Counted from the stretch's first letter, positions 46,652 through 56,207 are shown. The stretch: 60,145 nt of DNA from Prevotellaceae bacterium (GCA_022508665.1 JAFLUT010000004.1:1-60145), one strand, 5' to 3'. Notes: generated by a model not told the origin, from the sequence alone. Numbers and translations are program-made.

Positions 46652-47220
46652 CTATTTTTGTTCGCCTTGCTTTTCTATAATGTATTCTTTCTGGATTTCA
46701 TCCCTAATCTTTTGTCCTTCTGCTTTTTGTTCCTTAATAACACGCTTGAATTTTTCTTCAAATCAGGATCAGATGGATCAATACCCCCGTCTTCATTGGC
46801 TATGATTGTAAGCGCACGCATATAAACATATCCAGCAGCAACGCACGTTGCATAATTGCAAGCAGTCAAAATCAAGCCGGCAGAGACAGTGCCTATACCA
46901 GGGATTGCTTTTAGACATGACAATAATGCCTGAGAAATAATCGCAGAAGAGAGGTTGGCGACAACACCTGACCCTATACTTTTAAGCAGATTATCGGAAA
47001 ATGATATGCCTATTACTTTGTTAATGGCAGCATACATTGTCCAAATGTTTCCAACAACAAGAATAATATCCACGAAAGGAATAGGAATCCATCCGGCACC
47101 AGCAGCAATCAAAGAATGTTTGTTAACTACCGAAAGAATTTCCTTCTCCTTTTCAGCTCCGTTTTTACATAGTTTTTCAAGTAATTCAGCGGCACTTTCT
47201 TTTATAAACTTGTTCTCCAT
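46652..47220 (-). pseudogene. DUF697-like small membrane protein, frameshifted near its end
   Basis: The first 150 residues are coherent: hydrophobic segments around AAGAGWIPIPFVDIILVVGN and SAGLILTACNYATCVAAGYV, as in the paralogue at 38605-39121. After DPSDPD (about base 46760) the frame gives a basic nonsense tail; the next frame gives FEEKFKRVIKEQKAEGQKIR and a charged coil to a TAG at 46652. The second reading is typical of such proteins, so one base is missing or added. The break affects only the C-terminal coil, so a working protein might still be made. Confidence 0.65.
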
Positions 47221-47240
47221 ATTGAGTTGTATTTTTGTAT

Positions 47241-47531
47241 TTACATTATCGAATATCCTAGTTTGACGATTAATTTCAGGGTTTCCTGAGAGGTATTCCG
47301 GTCATAATCTTTCTCTTCTTCAAAAAGTTCTTCATATGGGAGAAGACATGGATGTTTCTTTTTCTCGTCATTTCTCTCTTCACCGAATGTTCATCCTTGT
47401 TCCATGCGACTTTTAGCCCAGACTTCATGAACATTCTTTGCCAATTCTTCGGCAAGTGCCATCAATTTGTCTGGAAGAATGATATCTGACGTATCAATTG
47501 GTTGTGGTATATATTTCTTTTTCATATGCAT
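47241..47531 (-). pseudogene. RyR-domain small protein with TGA in place of a conserved Trp
   Basis: Translation from an ATG at 47525 or 47531 gives KKKYIPQPIDTSDIILPDKL, then ELAKNVHEVWAKSRMEQG, a TGA at 47391-47393, and TFGEERNDEKKKHPCLLPYE to ETLKLIVKLGYSI. This is a complete bacterial RyR (ryanodine-receptor repeat) domain. The TGA stands where RyR domains have Trp (HEVWA...GW-x-(Y/F)-G), as shown by GWSYG in the C39-RyR protein at 53566-54618. A TGG to TGA change therefore truncates the gene. RyR domains are small ligand-binding or assembly units. Confidence 0.72.
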
Positions 47532-47579
47532 TGTTTTCGATAAAGACGGGAATATAAACGAATATCTATCAAGAATGTT

Positions 47580-49795
47580 TTAGTTTTCTCTTTCTGCACA
47601 AGTGTCATTGTAAATTTCAGGTAGTATTCTTACCAATTCTCTATCGTAAATCATGGCATCACTATCCACTTCTTGAAGTCTATCATAAGAGCAAATATTT
47701 ACATGACTCATGTTAGATTTTAATACCTCTCTCATGGTATCAAACTCTTCCCAAGATTGAAGCCATTTTGAAACTTCTTCAAAGTTTAAAACTTTTCCTT
47801 CATCATCTATTTTAACATCAGGTTCTTTGTCACCATGTTTTTTTACTAATCCTATTTGCTCTGAAGCATTGAGTGGTGCAAATCCCAAAAGTAATTGTTC
47901 AACGTTCCAACGTATATGCTCAACCTTAGAAAGCATATCTATGGTATCTTTGTCAAAATTGTTGTCGCCAGCAAATCCTACACTACGAAGTTTAGTCCAC
48001 ATGTGTTGACCATTATATAAATTAGACCATTGTTTAGCCGCAAAAGTTTTCCCTACAGTCTCAGGTTTACTCCATTTGGAATTTACCTTTCTCCTTAAGC
48101 TACTTCGCATCCTCATGGATACTTTATCATATTTTGCACCAATTTTATCCGAGATGTCATGTAATGTATTTTGGAATTTCAAATCATAACAACAATCAAT
48201 CATACCAAAAGCGCGTAATTTAGAGAACAGCTTATAGCTTTTCATCTCAAGCTTTTTCTTGTCTTTTTCAAAACTTTCCATCATTGCATCACCAAATGGC
48301 TGATATACAAGTACTCTTTGTACGTTACTTCCTACTTCATATACTTCGTCTGGCAAATATAGAGAGGCTGCAAGAGAAGCATTGTCCTTTGGGAAACAAA
48401 TGGCAATAGTAAGTCTATTATTATTTTTTTTAGATTCTGCACGTATAAAACGTTGTACCGATGGCATTTCTAAATCTCCCTTTATGAATTGCCATTCTAC
48501 ATCAACGAGTTTTTCGCCAAGAGTGTACCTCTCACTATCTCTATAAGGCGAATTCATCTCGTCAACACGAGAATCAATCCAAGGAGTCTTGTCAACATCA
48601 CATTCTTCATCGTAGAACTTATTATCTTGTTGTGCTTCAATGTATCGCCATCGAGACATAGAAAAAAGCTCCCTATAATGTCCTTGGAAGAAGTTCATCT
48701 CGCGTTGAGCATCGGAATCAATGAATGTTATTCAAGAAAGTTTATTCTTTTTGATAAAATTGGGATAGTGAACTAAATGGGCGGCTTCCACTGCCATTGC
48801 AATACCCATACGACTCTTTCCGATAATTATCAAATGAACGGTGTCATCACATTCCGCAGTAATAGGCTTCAATCCTTCCAAAGGTAAATAATCGTCCAAG
48901 TTTGATGGACTGAGAGTTTGATGGACTAATACTTTTTGCACCCAGGTCTCATAATAATTAAAAGGTTTGAAATCTATAACCTTAAAAATGTTTTCACAAA
49001 TATTGGCAAATTGGAATACCGAGAATGTACTTTGATATTCAAACATTACTCTACACGTCTTCTTTTTTTTGCACCCATTTGATTCTAGTAACTGAGCTAT
49101 TTTCTGTACACACTCCATGTTCTTCACATCGTGGTGACTTCCATTTTGCTCAATGTCAAGTTGTTCGCCAATAATAAAAATGTCATTCTTTGTATATGGC
49201 AATCTTAAATTCTTCAAATCATCATAAGATGTTCGTTCACCATAAACAATAACAACCTGTGCTTCTCTTTTTTCTAGTAAAGATACAAGCTTTTTACGCA
49301 ATGAGGAAGCATCTCTATTTGTCATTATTACAACATAATCTATTTTTGTTTCCTTTCCATCCTCATTCAGCAATTGTCTTACAATGTTAGGAATCATTTC
49401 GTTACCACCAATAATAACAGCAAAATTCTTTAGTTGCCATTTGTAATAATGGATTTCTCCTTTTCCCACCGATCCCTTCGCCTCTGGAACCAGGTTACGA
49501 CCAATGACACTAATAGACCATTCAACAAAAAAGCTCCCATATATCCGATAAGCAACCTATAGCTTCGTATGAATTGTGGGTCGCTCCTGCTGAAACTTGG
49601 GTTAAGATACGACTCAAATGCATCCATAAATACACTTGTTTCATCATTAACAGACTGACAACAAAAAGATGGGTTACTCTTATAGCCATGATGGATAGCT
49701 CCAGCAATAATCGGAACGGATAATATACCTATAGTAATTACAAGAGCAGTAATAAATCGCCCTTTGCAGATAACACGATCAAGCCATATAAACAT
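47580..49795 (-). pseudogene. membrane protein with TrkA/RCK-like domains and RyR-like end, interrupted
   Basis: The first frame (49795-49430) has two membrane segments (FITALVITIGILSVPIIAGA and YMGAFLLNGLLVSLVV). A one-base change near 49455 leads to a frame with NFAVIIGGNEMIPNIV and VHLIIIGKSRMGIAMAVEAA, two Rossmann-type RCK/TrkA-like units. After FIKKNKLS an in-frame TGA (48732-48734) interrupts, and ITFIDSDAQREMNFFQGHYR continues the same frame to 47580. The end includes LSKVEHIRWNVEQLLLGF, a RyR/TrkA-associated helix. The intact protein would be a channel-like or ligand-gated membrane effector of about 740 residues. Confidence 0.65.
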
Positions 49796-49845
49796 AATAT
49801 ATTATTTTTTATGATAAAATAAATTGATTTCAATTTAACCGAATT

Positions 49846-50744
49846 CTATGTGCTTATCTTCTTTAGTTTTTCAAAAAGAGGATCTTGCGAGTTTTCTATT
49901 TTAGCTAAGTCTAATAAAACTGCAAAATCAGTTAATGGGATACTTGTACTGTATTTGATATTATCTGGCAATTTTTCTAAGAAAATATGGTAACGATGAT
50001 TAATCTCAGAAATGATAGCATCAAAAGCTTCAGATTCGACCTCTGATTGTTTATCACTTTTTATTAGTTTTTTATAAGCAAAATAAGCACTTGTCAAAAT
50101 TGGGAAAACTGTAAATGCCGCCACTCCAAAAGCTGTTTGCAAATAATTTGCTGTTAATCCATCATAACTATTCCCAGATTTGACATCATCTAAAATCTCT
50201 CTTACAGGAATGTTTCCTATAAATACGTTGTTTATAGCATCTTTTTCCAATACAAAAGAGAATTTGTCGATTATATCTAATGTCATTTTATTATCCTGAA
50301 CAATTACTGAGACCTTCTTTCTATACTTTTCTTTAATCACGAATGGACAACCCAGTATTTGGCAGAGGTCTTGTATCAAAGTGGTGTCAATAGGATGCTC
50401 CTCTAATGTCCTAATATTTATATTACTAAAGATGAATTTCAAAGCAGCTGGTAACTTAGAGCCATCAATGATATATGGAATTATAAAACCAATAGGTTTC
50501 TCGTTAAATACAAATGTTACTTCACTATTAGTGAACTTTGATTTATAACTATTTTCACTACCTAAGAATAGCATTTTTTTGCTACTCAAAATAGCATCGG
50601 CTATTACTGCAGGAAATTCCATACCACCGCTAAGACCTTTCGGTCTATGAAATAACTTATACCATATTTGTCAAGCGCGAAACATATCTTTTCTGCAACT
50701 TCAGTATCCTTTCGACTATAACTTATAAATACATCGTAATTCAT
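49846..50744 (-). pseudogene. TIR-membrane protein, frameshifted
   Basis: An ATG at 50744 opens MNYDVFISYSRKDTEVAEKI, a TIR start, but after YFIDRK near base 50645 the frame changes; the next frame resumes with GLSGGMEFPAVIADAI and FVFNEKPIGFIIPYIIDG and continues to 49846. A missing G in a short G run explains the break. A membrane segment lies at AAFTVFPILTSAYFAY. A TIR domain anchored to the membrane suggests an effector near the bilayer. The frame-broken N-terminus means no full TIR is made unless the sequence is in error. Confidence 0.7.
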
Positions 50745-50766
50745 ATATTATATGGTTTAATTACTG

Positions 50767-53224
50767 TTAGTTGAAAATGTCGTCAAAATGACGGATGTTA
50801 ATACCCACATTTTGCATTTCTGAGCTCCAATCAATTATTAATTGATGCTTAACAGCTTCCTTGTCCTTCAAGGAACCATAGAAAGAATATGCTTCAGTTC
50901 GCTTATTCTGGCACAGGAGTGAAGAAATATAATTGCAATACTTGTTAGAAGCATTATACTCTTCGACCTTTAAAGCTTTTAATGATGCCACTTCTGCTTC
51001 TTGATATCTCCTCTGTAATATGTAGCAATAAGACAATCCATCCCATACATTTCCACACATTCTGTTATCATTGGAAGCCGCAAAAGCTCCATCGCCTTAT
51101 TATATGTTTTTTCTGCCCTAACAAGGTTTTGGGGTTCTTTATATCTTTCCATGTAACACAAAGCCAGGCTTTGTAATGACGCAGCCTTGTCATAACTACC
51201 GTTATAAGAATCTGATAAATACGTGAATATTTCAATAGCATCATCTATCATCTGGTCTTTAAGGCAGATTGACCCTTTATCATACAATATATCATAATAA
51301 TGCCGACCTGTTTCTTGGTTGTCGTGAACCTTAAAATAGTTATCAACAACTTTTGATATTAATTCAAAATCTTGTGTTGCCAATGCCCTTTTTGAGCATA
51401 AAGTCTCGAAGATTTTCTTATAATATGGTTCATGTTTAAGATAGCGGTTATATTGTTCAAGACAAAAATCAATCTGAGGTAAAAACTTATATATATTATT
51501 CCCCTGTCTTTGTTGGATTTGAATTCCTGTTATAACGAAAGTCAGAAATAGCAGTAAATTATTGTTGCTTTGTGAAATAAAACCGAGGTTTAAAATGATA
51601 TTAAGTTCAACCTCCAAATCATTACAAAGCTGGCGTTTTGCAGATGCCGATGCTGCATATAGTATAATCTTAAATGCATTGAAATACAATTCGTCATCTT
51701 TATTAGTTATGCTAAGTGCTGCATTAGCAAATTCAATTATCTCTTCATCACATCGGTTCTTTGCATCAAACAGTCTCATGCAAAAAACAAGCATATAATA
51801 TTTTGACAGCTCTATTATGCTGGAACTCACAGGAATAGAATCCAGACCTGAAATTGCTTGTAGGTATAAGCTTATTGCTTTATTAGAAAAAGCCGGATAT
51901 AAAGAGTATGCATTGGCCAATAATAGGTATGCACTTTTGATGTCTTGGGAGGTCAGTAAAAATTGTCTTTGCTGAAGTAAAGAATATAGTTCATCTAATT
52001 CTTGGCTCACCCAATCTGCGCCTCTGTTTAATGCAGTACGTTGAATTATCTCTAACTTGTCGCACAGGTAATCATAAAAGCCCTGCCCATATTCCTCGAA
52101 CTTAAGTTTGTTTAAATCATCGAGGGTATAAGTAAAGCTGTTAAAATCACCTTGAAGCAATTTGGTTATCGTGTCAAAATGCTTATCTAATCTACCACTC
52201 AGCCAATATTGATTTAGTAAGTTTACTATTACTCTTTCCCTTCTCATTCTCCTTTCCTGAATATCGTCAATACTAAATAAATTAACGACAAGGTGTCTGT
52301 TCTTCGTAATTAAACTACTCCTATAAAGGCAGTGATCTTCAAGTTCATATATGACCCCCTCTGACTTAGTCTGATTTTGACAAATCGCTTTTAACAACTT
52401 ATTCTCTATTAAAATCGACAAGATGTTATAGGACGCATAATAATCGGGATATATTGCAAGTTCCTTAATTATTGTATCATGCAGTGATTTTAGTTGTTCT
52501 TCTATAGTTAGAGTGGACTGGCGAGACAATTCGTCTTGGGCATATAGCCACAACTTATTATCTGTTTTAGTTCTATTAGTTTCTTTATACGCCTTCTCTC
52601 AGATGATATTTTGTCACTTAACAGGGCTATATATGCCTGTTCTCCTCCATCTATATTGTCATGAACGACAATGTTATTGCTTTGGTCTCTTAACCTGCGA
52701 ATGATATTATTGATGACAGCAACCTCAATAGCAGTATAGTCTGGAATGTTCAAGATGAATTCTTGCGAAGGAAGGGATTCTGGCTCTTCATATAGTTCCT
52801 GAACGACACCTTCAACCTGATCCGAAAGAAGATTTACAAGTGCTTCTGATAGATTCTCTGTGATGTTGTGTATTTCAAATGTCGATTGCAGGTTGTCTGG
52901 TATCAGAGTTGTGCTATTTTCAGAAGTCAGTACCAAGATTTTCTTTCTGATTTGGGCACATCTATCTGCCACATCAACAATTTCATGCTTTGTAAACTCT
53001 CCTAAATGTGAACCTATTAAGGCTATAAAAATGTCGGAGTTTTCTATGTTTCGGTCATAAAAGAGTTGACTATTAATGCTTTCATCCTCAGAAAGAAATA
53101 GACGGACTTTATGCCCCATTCCTGTAAGCGAGTCTTTAAGTTTGCGTACATATCCACCGAGATAAATACGCTCTTCTTCAAATTCGGTTATCGATGATGC
53201 GACGAAAACTTTAACAGTCTTCAT
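50767..53224 (-). pseudogene. DUF4062-TPR protein, two frame breaks
   Basis: From the ATG at 53224 (MKTVKVFVASSITEFEEER) the N-terminus is a DUF4062 domain, a TIR-like alpha/beta fold; the next frame down starts near 52545 with KLWLYAQDELSRQSTLTIEE and runs to 50979 with many TPR-like helices. A further shift near 51050 joins GNVWDGLSYCYILQRRYQEA to the end at 50767. The two shifts are single-base, the first at an A run. The whole is one protein of about 815 residues. DUF4062 proteins with helical repeats are recurrent sensors or effectors in bacterial conflict systems. Confidence 0.7.
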
Positions 53225-53235
53225 AAAATCAAAAC

Positions 53236-53278
53236 ATGCCAAAGTGAAGTCTACAAATTGTTCGCCTCACTTTGGCAT
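53236..53278 (-). terminator. hairpin between the peptide gene and the DUF4062 gene
   Basis: Twelve-base perfect arms (ATGCCAAAGTGA and TCACTTTGGCAT on the minus strand) close a 19-base loop and are followed by GTTTTGATTTT. It is placed 18 bases past the stop of the 59-residue peptide and directly before the ATG of the DUF4062 gene. A leaky terminator that sets the ratio of peptide to the rest of the operon would explain the arrangement. An antiterminator acting on this transcript could suppress it. Confidence 0.6.
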
Positions 53279-53295
53279 AATAGCCTTGTTACACA

Positions 53296-53475
53296 TTATT
53301 TCCCCTTCTCTTTCTCCTTCTTATTTGCCTCGTTGATAGCATAGGCTCCAACACCAACAACCGCTGCAATACCCAAACCTATGGCCCATGCTGGAGCAGT
53401 TGCAATTGCAGCCAAAATTCCACCAGCAGCAGCTGCCGCTTGCTGGGGATTACCAGTAAAATTAATGTTTGACAT
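53296..53475 (-). CDS. 59-residue hydrophobic Gly/Ala-rich peptide
   Basis: The peptide begins MSNINFTGNPQQ and continues with an Ala run, then GGILAAIATAPAWAIGLGI and AAVVGVGAYA, ending in the charged NKKEKEKGK tail. The middle of about 40 residues forms a small-residue-rich (Gly-zipper-type) membrane segment. Such peptides can oligomerise in membranes as in holin-like or bacteriocin-like toxins. Its gene comes right after the C39/RyR gene. The Gly-Gly in the sequence is a possible C39-type cleavage site, but the C39-like protein next door lacks a transporter domain. Function unknown; the composition is the evidence. Confidence 0.6.
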   Translation of the reverse strand: MSNINFTGNPQQAAAAAGGILAAIATAPAWAIGLGIAAVVGVGAYAINEANKKEKEKGK

Positions 53476-53565
53476 AACTCTTGTGTTTTAATGATGAGAT
53501 TGTTCTATATTTCATCATCTTTAGTAAGCCAATCTCTTCTCTTACCAAAAACGACATTATTTACT

Positions 53566-54618
53566 TCATAACTTCTTCTTCAGTTCCCAGCCTATTTTCT
53601 GAACAAATTTAATGGTATTCATTGCCATCTCTCGATCATATTCTTTTTCAGATTCTGGCAACCTGTTATATGGAATCAAATCTGGATGAAGTTTGTTCTC
53701 ATCATCCCGAAATGGTCCATACGACCATCCTTCCTTCATTCTGTTAAAAGCCCAAACTTCATGGGCATTTTCAGCTATTGCTTCTCGTAATTCTAATAAA
53801 TCATCAGAAATAGGAACTTCTGAAAGGTCTATGGGATGGGGAACATATTTATTGTTCTTGCTTATTATTACCAAATAATTAGAGGAGTCATCCCAAGCAC
53901 AGACAAAGTGGGAGATGGAGTATAAATCTTCAGAACTGGGCGATGACGTGTCTATAATAGTAATTCGCTCTTCATTTATGCTATTTATAACTACAACGTG
54001 ATTGGGTGAGTATCCTTCTCTATCTTGGTCTGATTCATATTCATTGAAACCTCGAAGTTCCGAACTGTCAACAACAGCAAGTACAACTTCATTTTCTGCT
54101 AATGCATTTGAAATGTCTTCAATAGAGCAATTGTATCTGTGAGCAACATTTAGTCCTCTCTTTCCTGCCAATCTTCCAATATTGAACAATGCAGTCCCAT
54201 GCTCTTTGATTATACCATCCTTCTTTGACTCATCAATCAATTCGTCATCATTAACCTCAAATCCTAGTTTCCGCAAAGCTATTCCTTCACATCTAATTGC
54301 ACAAAAATTGTCAACACTATTCTGTGCCGCCATAGACATCATTGGTAAAACACTTTTTGAAACAGGGTTTAAAGAAATTTGGGCCGCTTTGATAACGTCA
54401 TCCAAAAGATTGCTCAGTTCATAGTTAAAAGAATCGGTATAATCAAACAAGTGACTCCCATCCAATTGAATATCATAATCTTCGTCCATCATCATCATCA
54501 CGGATTCAAGTTCCTGAGGGTTCTCCGCCAGATACTGACGCACTTGATTTCGTTCTTCCTTGGTTACTTTGCCTTCAGCGTATGCTGCAAGTAGTTCATT
54601 TGAAATTTTCATGCTCAT
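53566..54618 (-). CDS. anti-sigma-like / C39-like peptidase / RyR fusion
   Basis: Residues 5-40 (NELLAAYAEGKVTKEERNQV, then LAENPQEL) have the pattern of anti-sigma N-termini. Residues 100-240 look like a C39-type cysteine peptidase: Cys106 in DNFCAIRC, His207 in SPNHVVVINS, Asp223 in TIIDTSS. The last 90 residues are a RyR domain (HPIDLSEVPIS, HEVWAFNRMKEGWSYG, and YDREMAMNTIKFVQKIGW). No membrane segment, so it acts in the cytoplasm. It stands 6 bases after the sigma gene. I infer a regulator that holds the sigma factor until a ligand at the RyR domain or the peptidase releases it. A peptidase role is pattern-based. Confidence 0.65.
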   Translation of the reverse strand: MSMKISNELLAAYAEGKVTKEERNQVRQYLAENPQELESVMMMMDEDYDIQLDGSHLFDYTDSFNYELSNLLDDVIKAAQISLNPVSKSVLPMMSMAAQNSVDNFCAIRCEGIALRKLGFEVNDDELIDESKKDGIIKEHGTALFNIGRLAGKRGLNVAHRYNCSIEDISNALAENEVVLAVVDSSELRGFNEYESDQDREGYSPNHVVVINSINEERITIIDTSSPSSEDLYSISHFVCAWDDSSNYLVIISKNNKYVPHPIDLSEVPISDDLLELREAIAENAHEVWAFNRMKEGWSYGPFRDDENKLHPDLIPYNRLPESEKEYDREMAMNTIKFVQKIGWELKKKL

Positions 54619-54624
54619 TACTTT

Positions 54625-55296
54625 TTATTCTATTGTGACAATGAGTTTTCTAAGTTCAATCTTTGCTCTCTGCATACGAACATCCACATAACCAGAAGAA
54701 GGAACGACAAGGTTTCCTTTATTATCGTACTTCTTGATTCCGTGCTTATCCCATGATTTCTTCATAAGGATAGCTATTTCTGTGCTGTTATAGCCCTGAA
54801 GTCGTTTGAGTACCACGAACTTCTGGTCTGAATCCTTCAGCATTCTGATAGCCTCCATCAAGAGAATCTTTCTCTGGGTTGTCTCGTAATCTTCCACACC
54901 CCCATCAGGAAGTTGAACAGATCCATTCTCATTATCGTCATCATCTATAGAGATGGGATTTGGAATTTTTCCTATCAAGTAAGGCTTGATTTCTAAAAAT
55001 CTATTGTTGGCTGTTCTGCCGATCCAAGCAGAAAAATGGCTGCGCCATTCAAAAGAACGGAGTTTTTGCCAATTTAAATCTTTGCCCTTGAGAAAATCAA
55101 ACAAATCGCCCTGGCAATCTTCATACCAAGAAGGATCGTTGTCATAAATCTTGCGATATATCTTGTATAGAAGTGGGTGATAACGATTATAGATAAGATA
55201 AGCCGCAGCCTCCTCATTGTATGGGGGCGTGATTATCTTGGTTACAACCTCCTTATCAGAGAGTTGAGCATATTGGTTCTTGAATATGAGTCCCAT
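54625..55296 (-). CDS. ECF-like sigma factor
   Basis: The N-terminal half contains a sigma-2-like helix (AAAYLIYNRYHPLLYKIYRK), and the C-terminal half a sigma-4-like region (DSDQKFVVLKRLQGYNSTEI, then ILMKK). The 223 residues exceed the typical 180, with a long acidic linker (DDDDNENGS). The gene follows the antiterminator gene by one base and precedes the anti-sigma-like fusion by 6. The pair probably controls genes of this island or recognises a special promoter. Which promoter cannot be read here; the promoter ahead of the antiterminator is of housekeeping type. Confidence 0.7.
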   Translation of the reverse strand: MGLIFKNQYAQLSDKEVVTKIITPPYNEEAAAYLIYNRYHPLLYKIYRKIYDNDPSWYEDCQGDLFDFLKGKDLNWQKLRSFEWRSHFSAWIGRTANNRFLEIKPYLIGKIPNPISIDDDDNENGSVQLPDGGVEDYETTQRKILLMEAIRMLKDSDQKFVVLKRLQGYNSTEIAILMKKSWDKHGIKKYDNKGNLVVPSSGYVDVRMQRAKIELRKLIVTIE

Positions 55297-55297
55297 G

Positions 55298-56044
55298 TTA
55301 CTTGGATTTATCTGAACTGGTTTCTACGAGTTCCAATTTATCCTTGGCAATGTAAGCAGTTGTAATGGTAAATAGTCCTTCGACCACAATTCCTACGCGC
55401 TGCTGCCCTTTATAACGTTTAACGATTCCCTCCACTCCCGCAAAAGGACCGTCTTTTACTCTTACCAACTGACCTTGTTTGAACTTCTCTACCACAAATG
55501 GCTCCAGGTGCTTGTCCTCAGCCTCGGCATCGCAAATCTTCATGAGAGAAGCCATCTGTCTTTGTGGAATGATAAGTGGTTCTTTCGTTTTGTCATGGTG
55601 AATGTTGTAGTAGAAACGAAGGTATTTCGTATCATCACCATTTTCATAGACATATTCCTTCAGTTGATCAAAACTGTCGTATGCAAAAAGAATGTTTGGA
55701 AGACGGCTTTCAACGATCTTTTCAGTTCTGCCATCAATGGCCTTGGTATTGGTTATGGTTGGATAAAAGGCTTCAATACCTATCTTTGAGAAAAACTCGT
55801 ATGCCTTACGCTCTCTTCCGTAAGTGCATCTGATAGCATACCAATGGGGTATAGTTTCGGGATTGGGCTTACGTTTGATGGTTTTGACAGGCGCATTTCT
55901 GGTGGACACCCCTGTTTTTGAATGTTCCTCCACAAAGGGAGACAAAACTTCGGAGGGAGCATTGGGAGTAACCCCAATGCTGGGAGGATTTATGCCGTTA
56001 CCTCTTCGCTTCTGAACATCTTCATTTATATTTTTTATGCTCAT
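55298..56044 (-). CDS. UpxY/NusG-family transcription antiterminator
   Basis: Residues about 66-170 are a NusG N-terminal domain (HWYAIRCTYGRERKAYEFFS) and residues about 185-240 a KOW domain (GQLVRVKDGPFAGVEGIVKR). The N-terminal 60 residues are an unstructured extension. UpxY proteins load on the leader of the operon that they head and let polymerase read through long clusters. This gene is the first of a run of more than twenty genes of the same strand, so a processive-antitermination role for Block B is likely. An RfaH-like action is inferred from family and position. Confidence 0.85.
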   Translation of the reverse strand: MSIKNINEDVQKRRGNGINPPSIGVTPNAPSEVLSPFVEEHSKTGVSTRNAPVKTIKRKPNPETIPHWYAIRCTYGRERKAYEFFSKIGIEAFYPTITNTKAIDGRTEKIVESRLPNILFAYDSFDQLKEYVYENGDDTKYLRFYYNIHHDKTKEPLIIPQRQMASLMKICDAEAEDKHLEPFVVEKFKQGQLVRVKDGPFAGVEGIVKRYKGQQRVGIVVEGLFTITTAYIAKDKLELVETSSDKSK

Positions 56045-56176
56045 AATACTACAAACAAATTCTAAGCAGAACTTTGTTTAAGTATTTTATTTGGGACTTA
56101 TTTTTTGATTTGTTGCTGGTAAAGCGTAATCAATATGACTTGAATACATTACTTTAATGTATATAATAATCCTAAG

Positions 56177-56207
56177 GCAAAAGTACAATAAAATTATTAA
56201 ACAAACG
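56177..56207 (-). promoter_or_regulatory. probable promoter of the Block B operon
   Basis: On the minus strand TACTTTTG (56177-56184) fits the Bacteroidota -7 consensus. TTTG at 56201-56204 is only 16 bases away, shorter than usual; TTCG at the 20-base position is a weaker alternative, as for abiE. Transcription from about 56170 would give a leader of about 125 bases before the antiterminator start, enough for a loading site. The rest of 56045-56280 is AT-rich and holds no gene that I can support. Confidence 0.45.

Noticed and set aside
47391..47393. General reassignment of TGA to Trp in this organism
   Set aside because: TGA serves as a normal stop in intact genes such as abiEii, and the intact TIR genes use TGG for Trp throughout.
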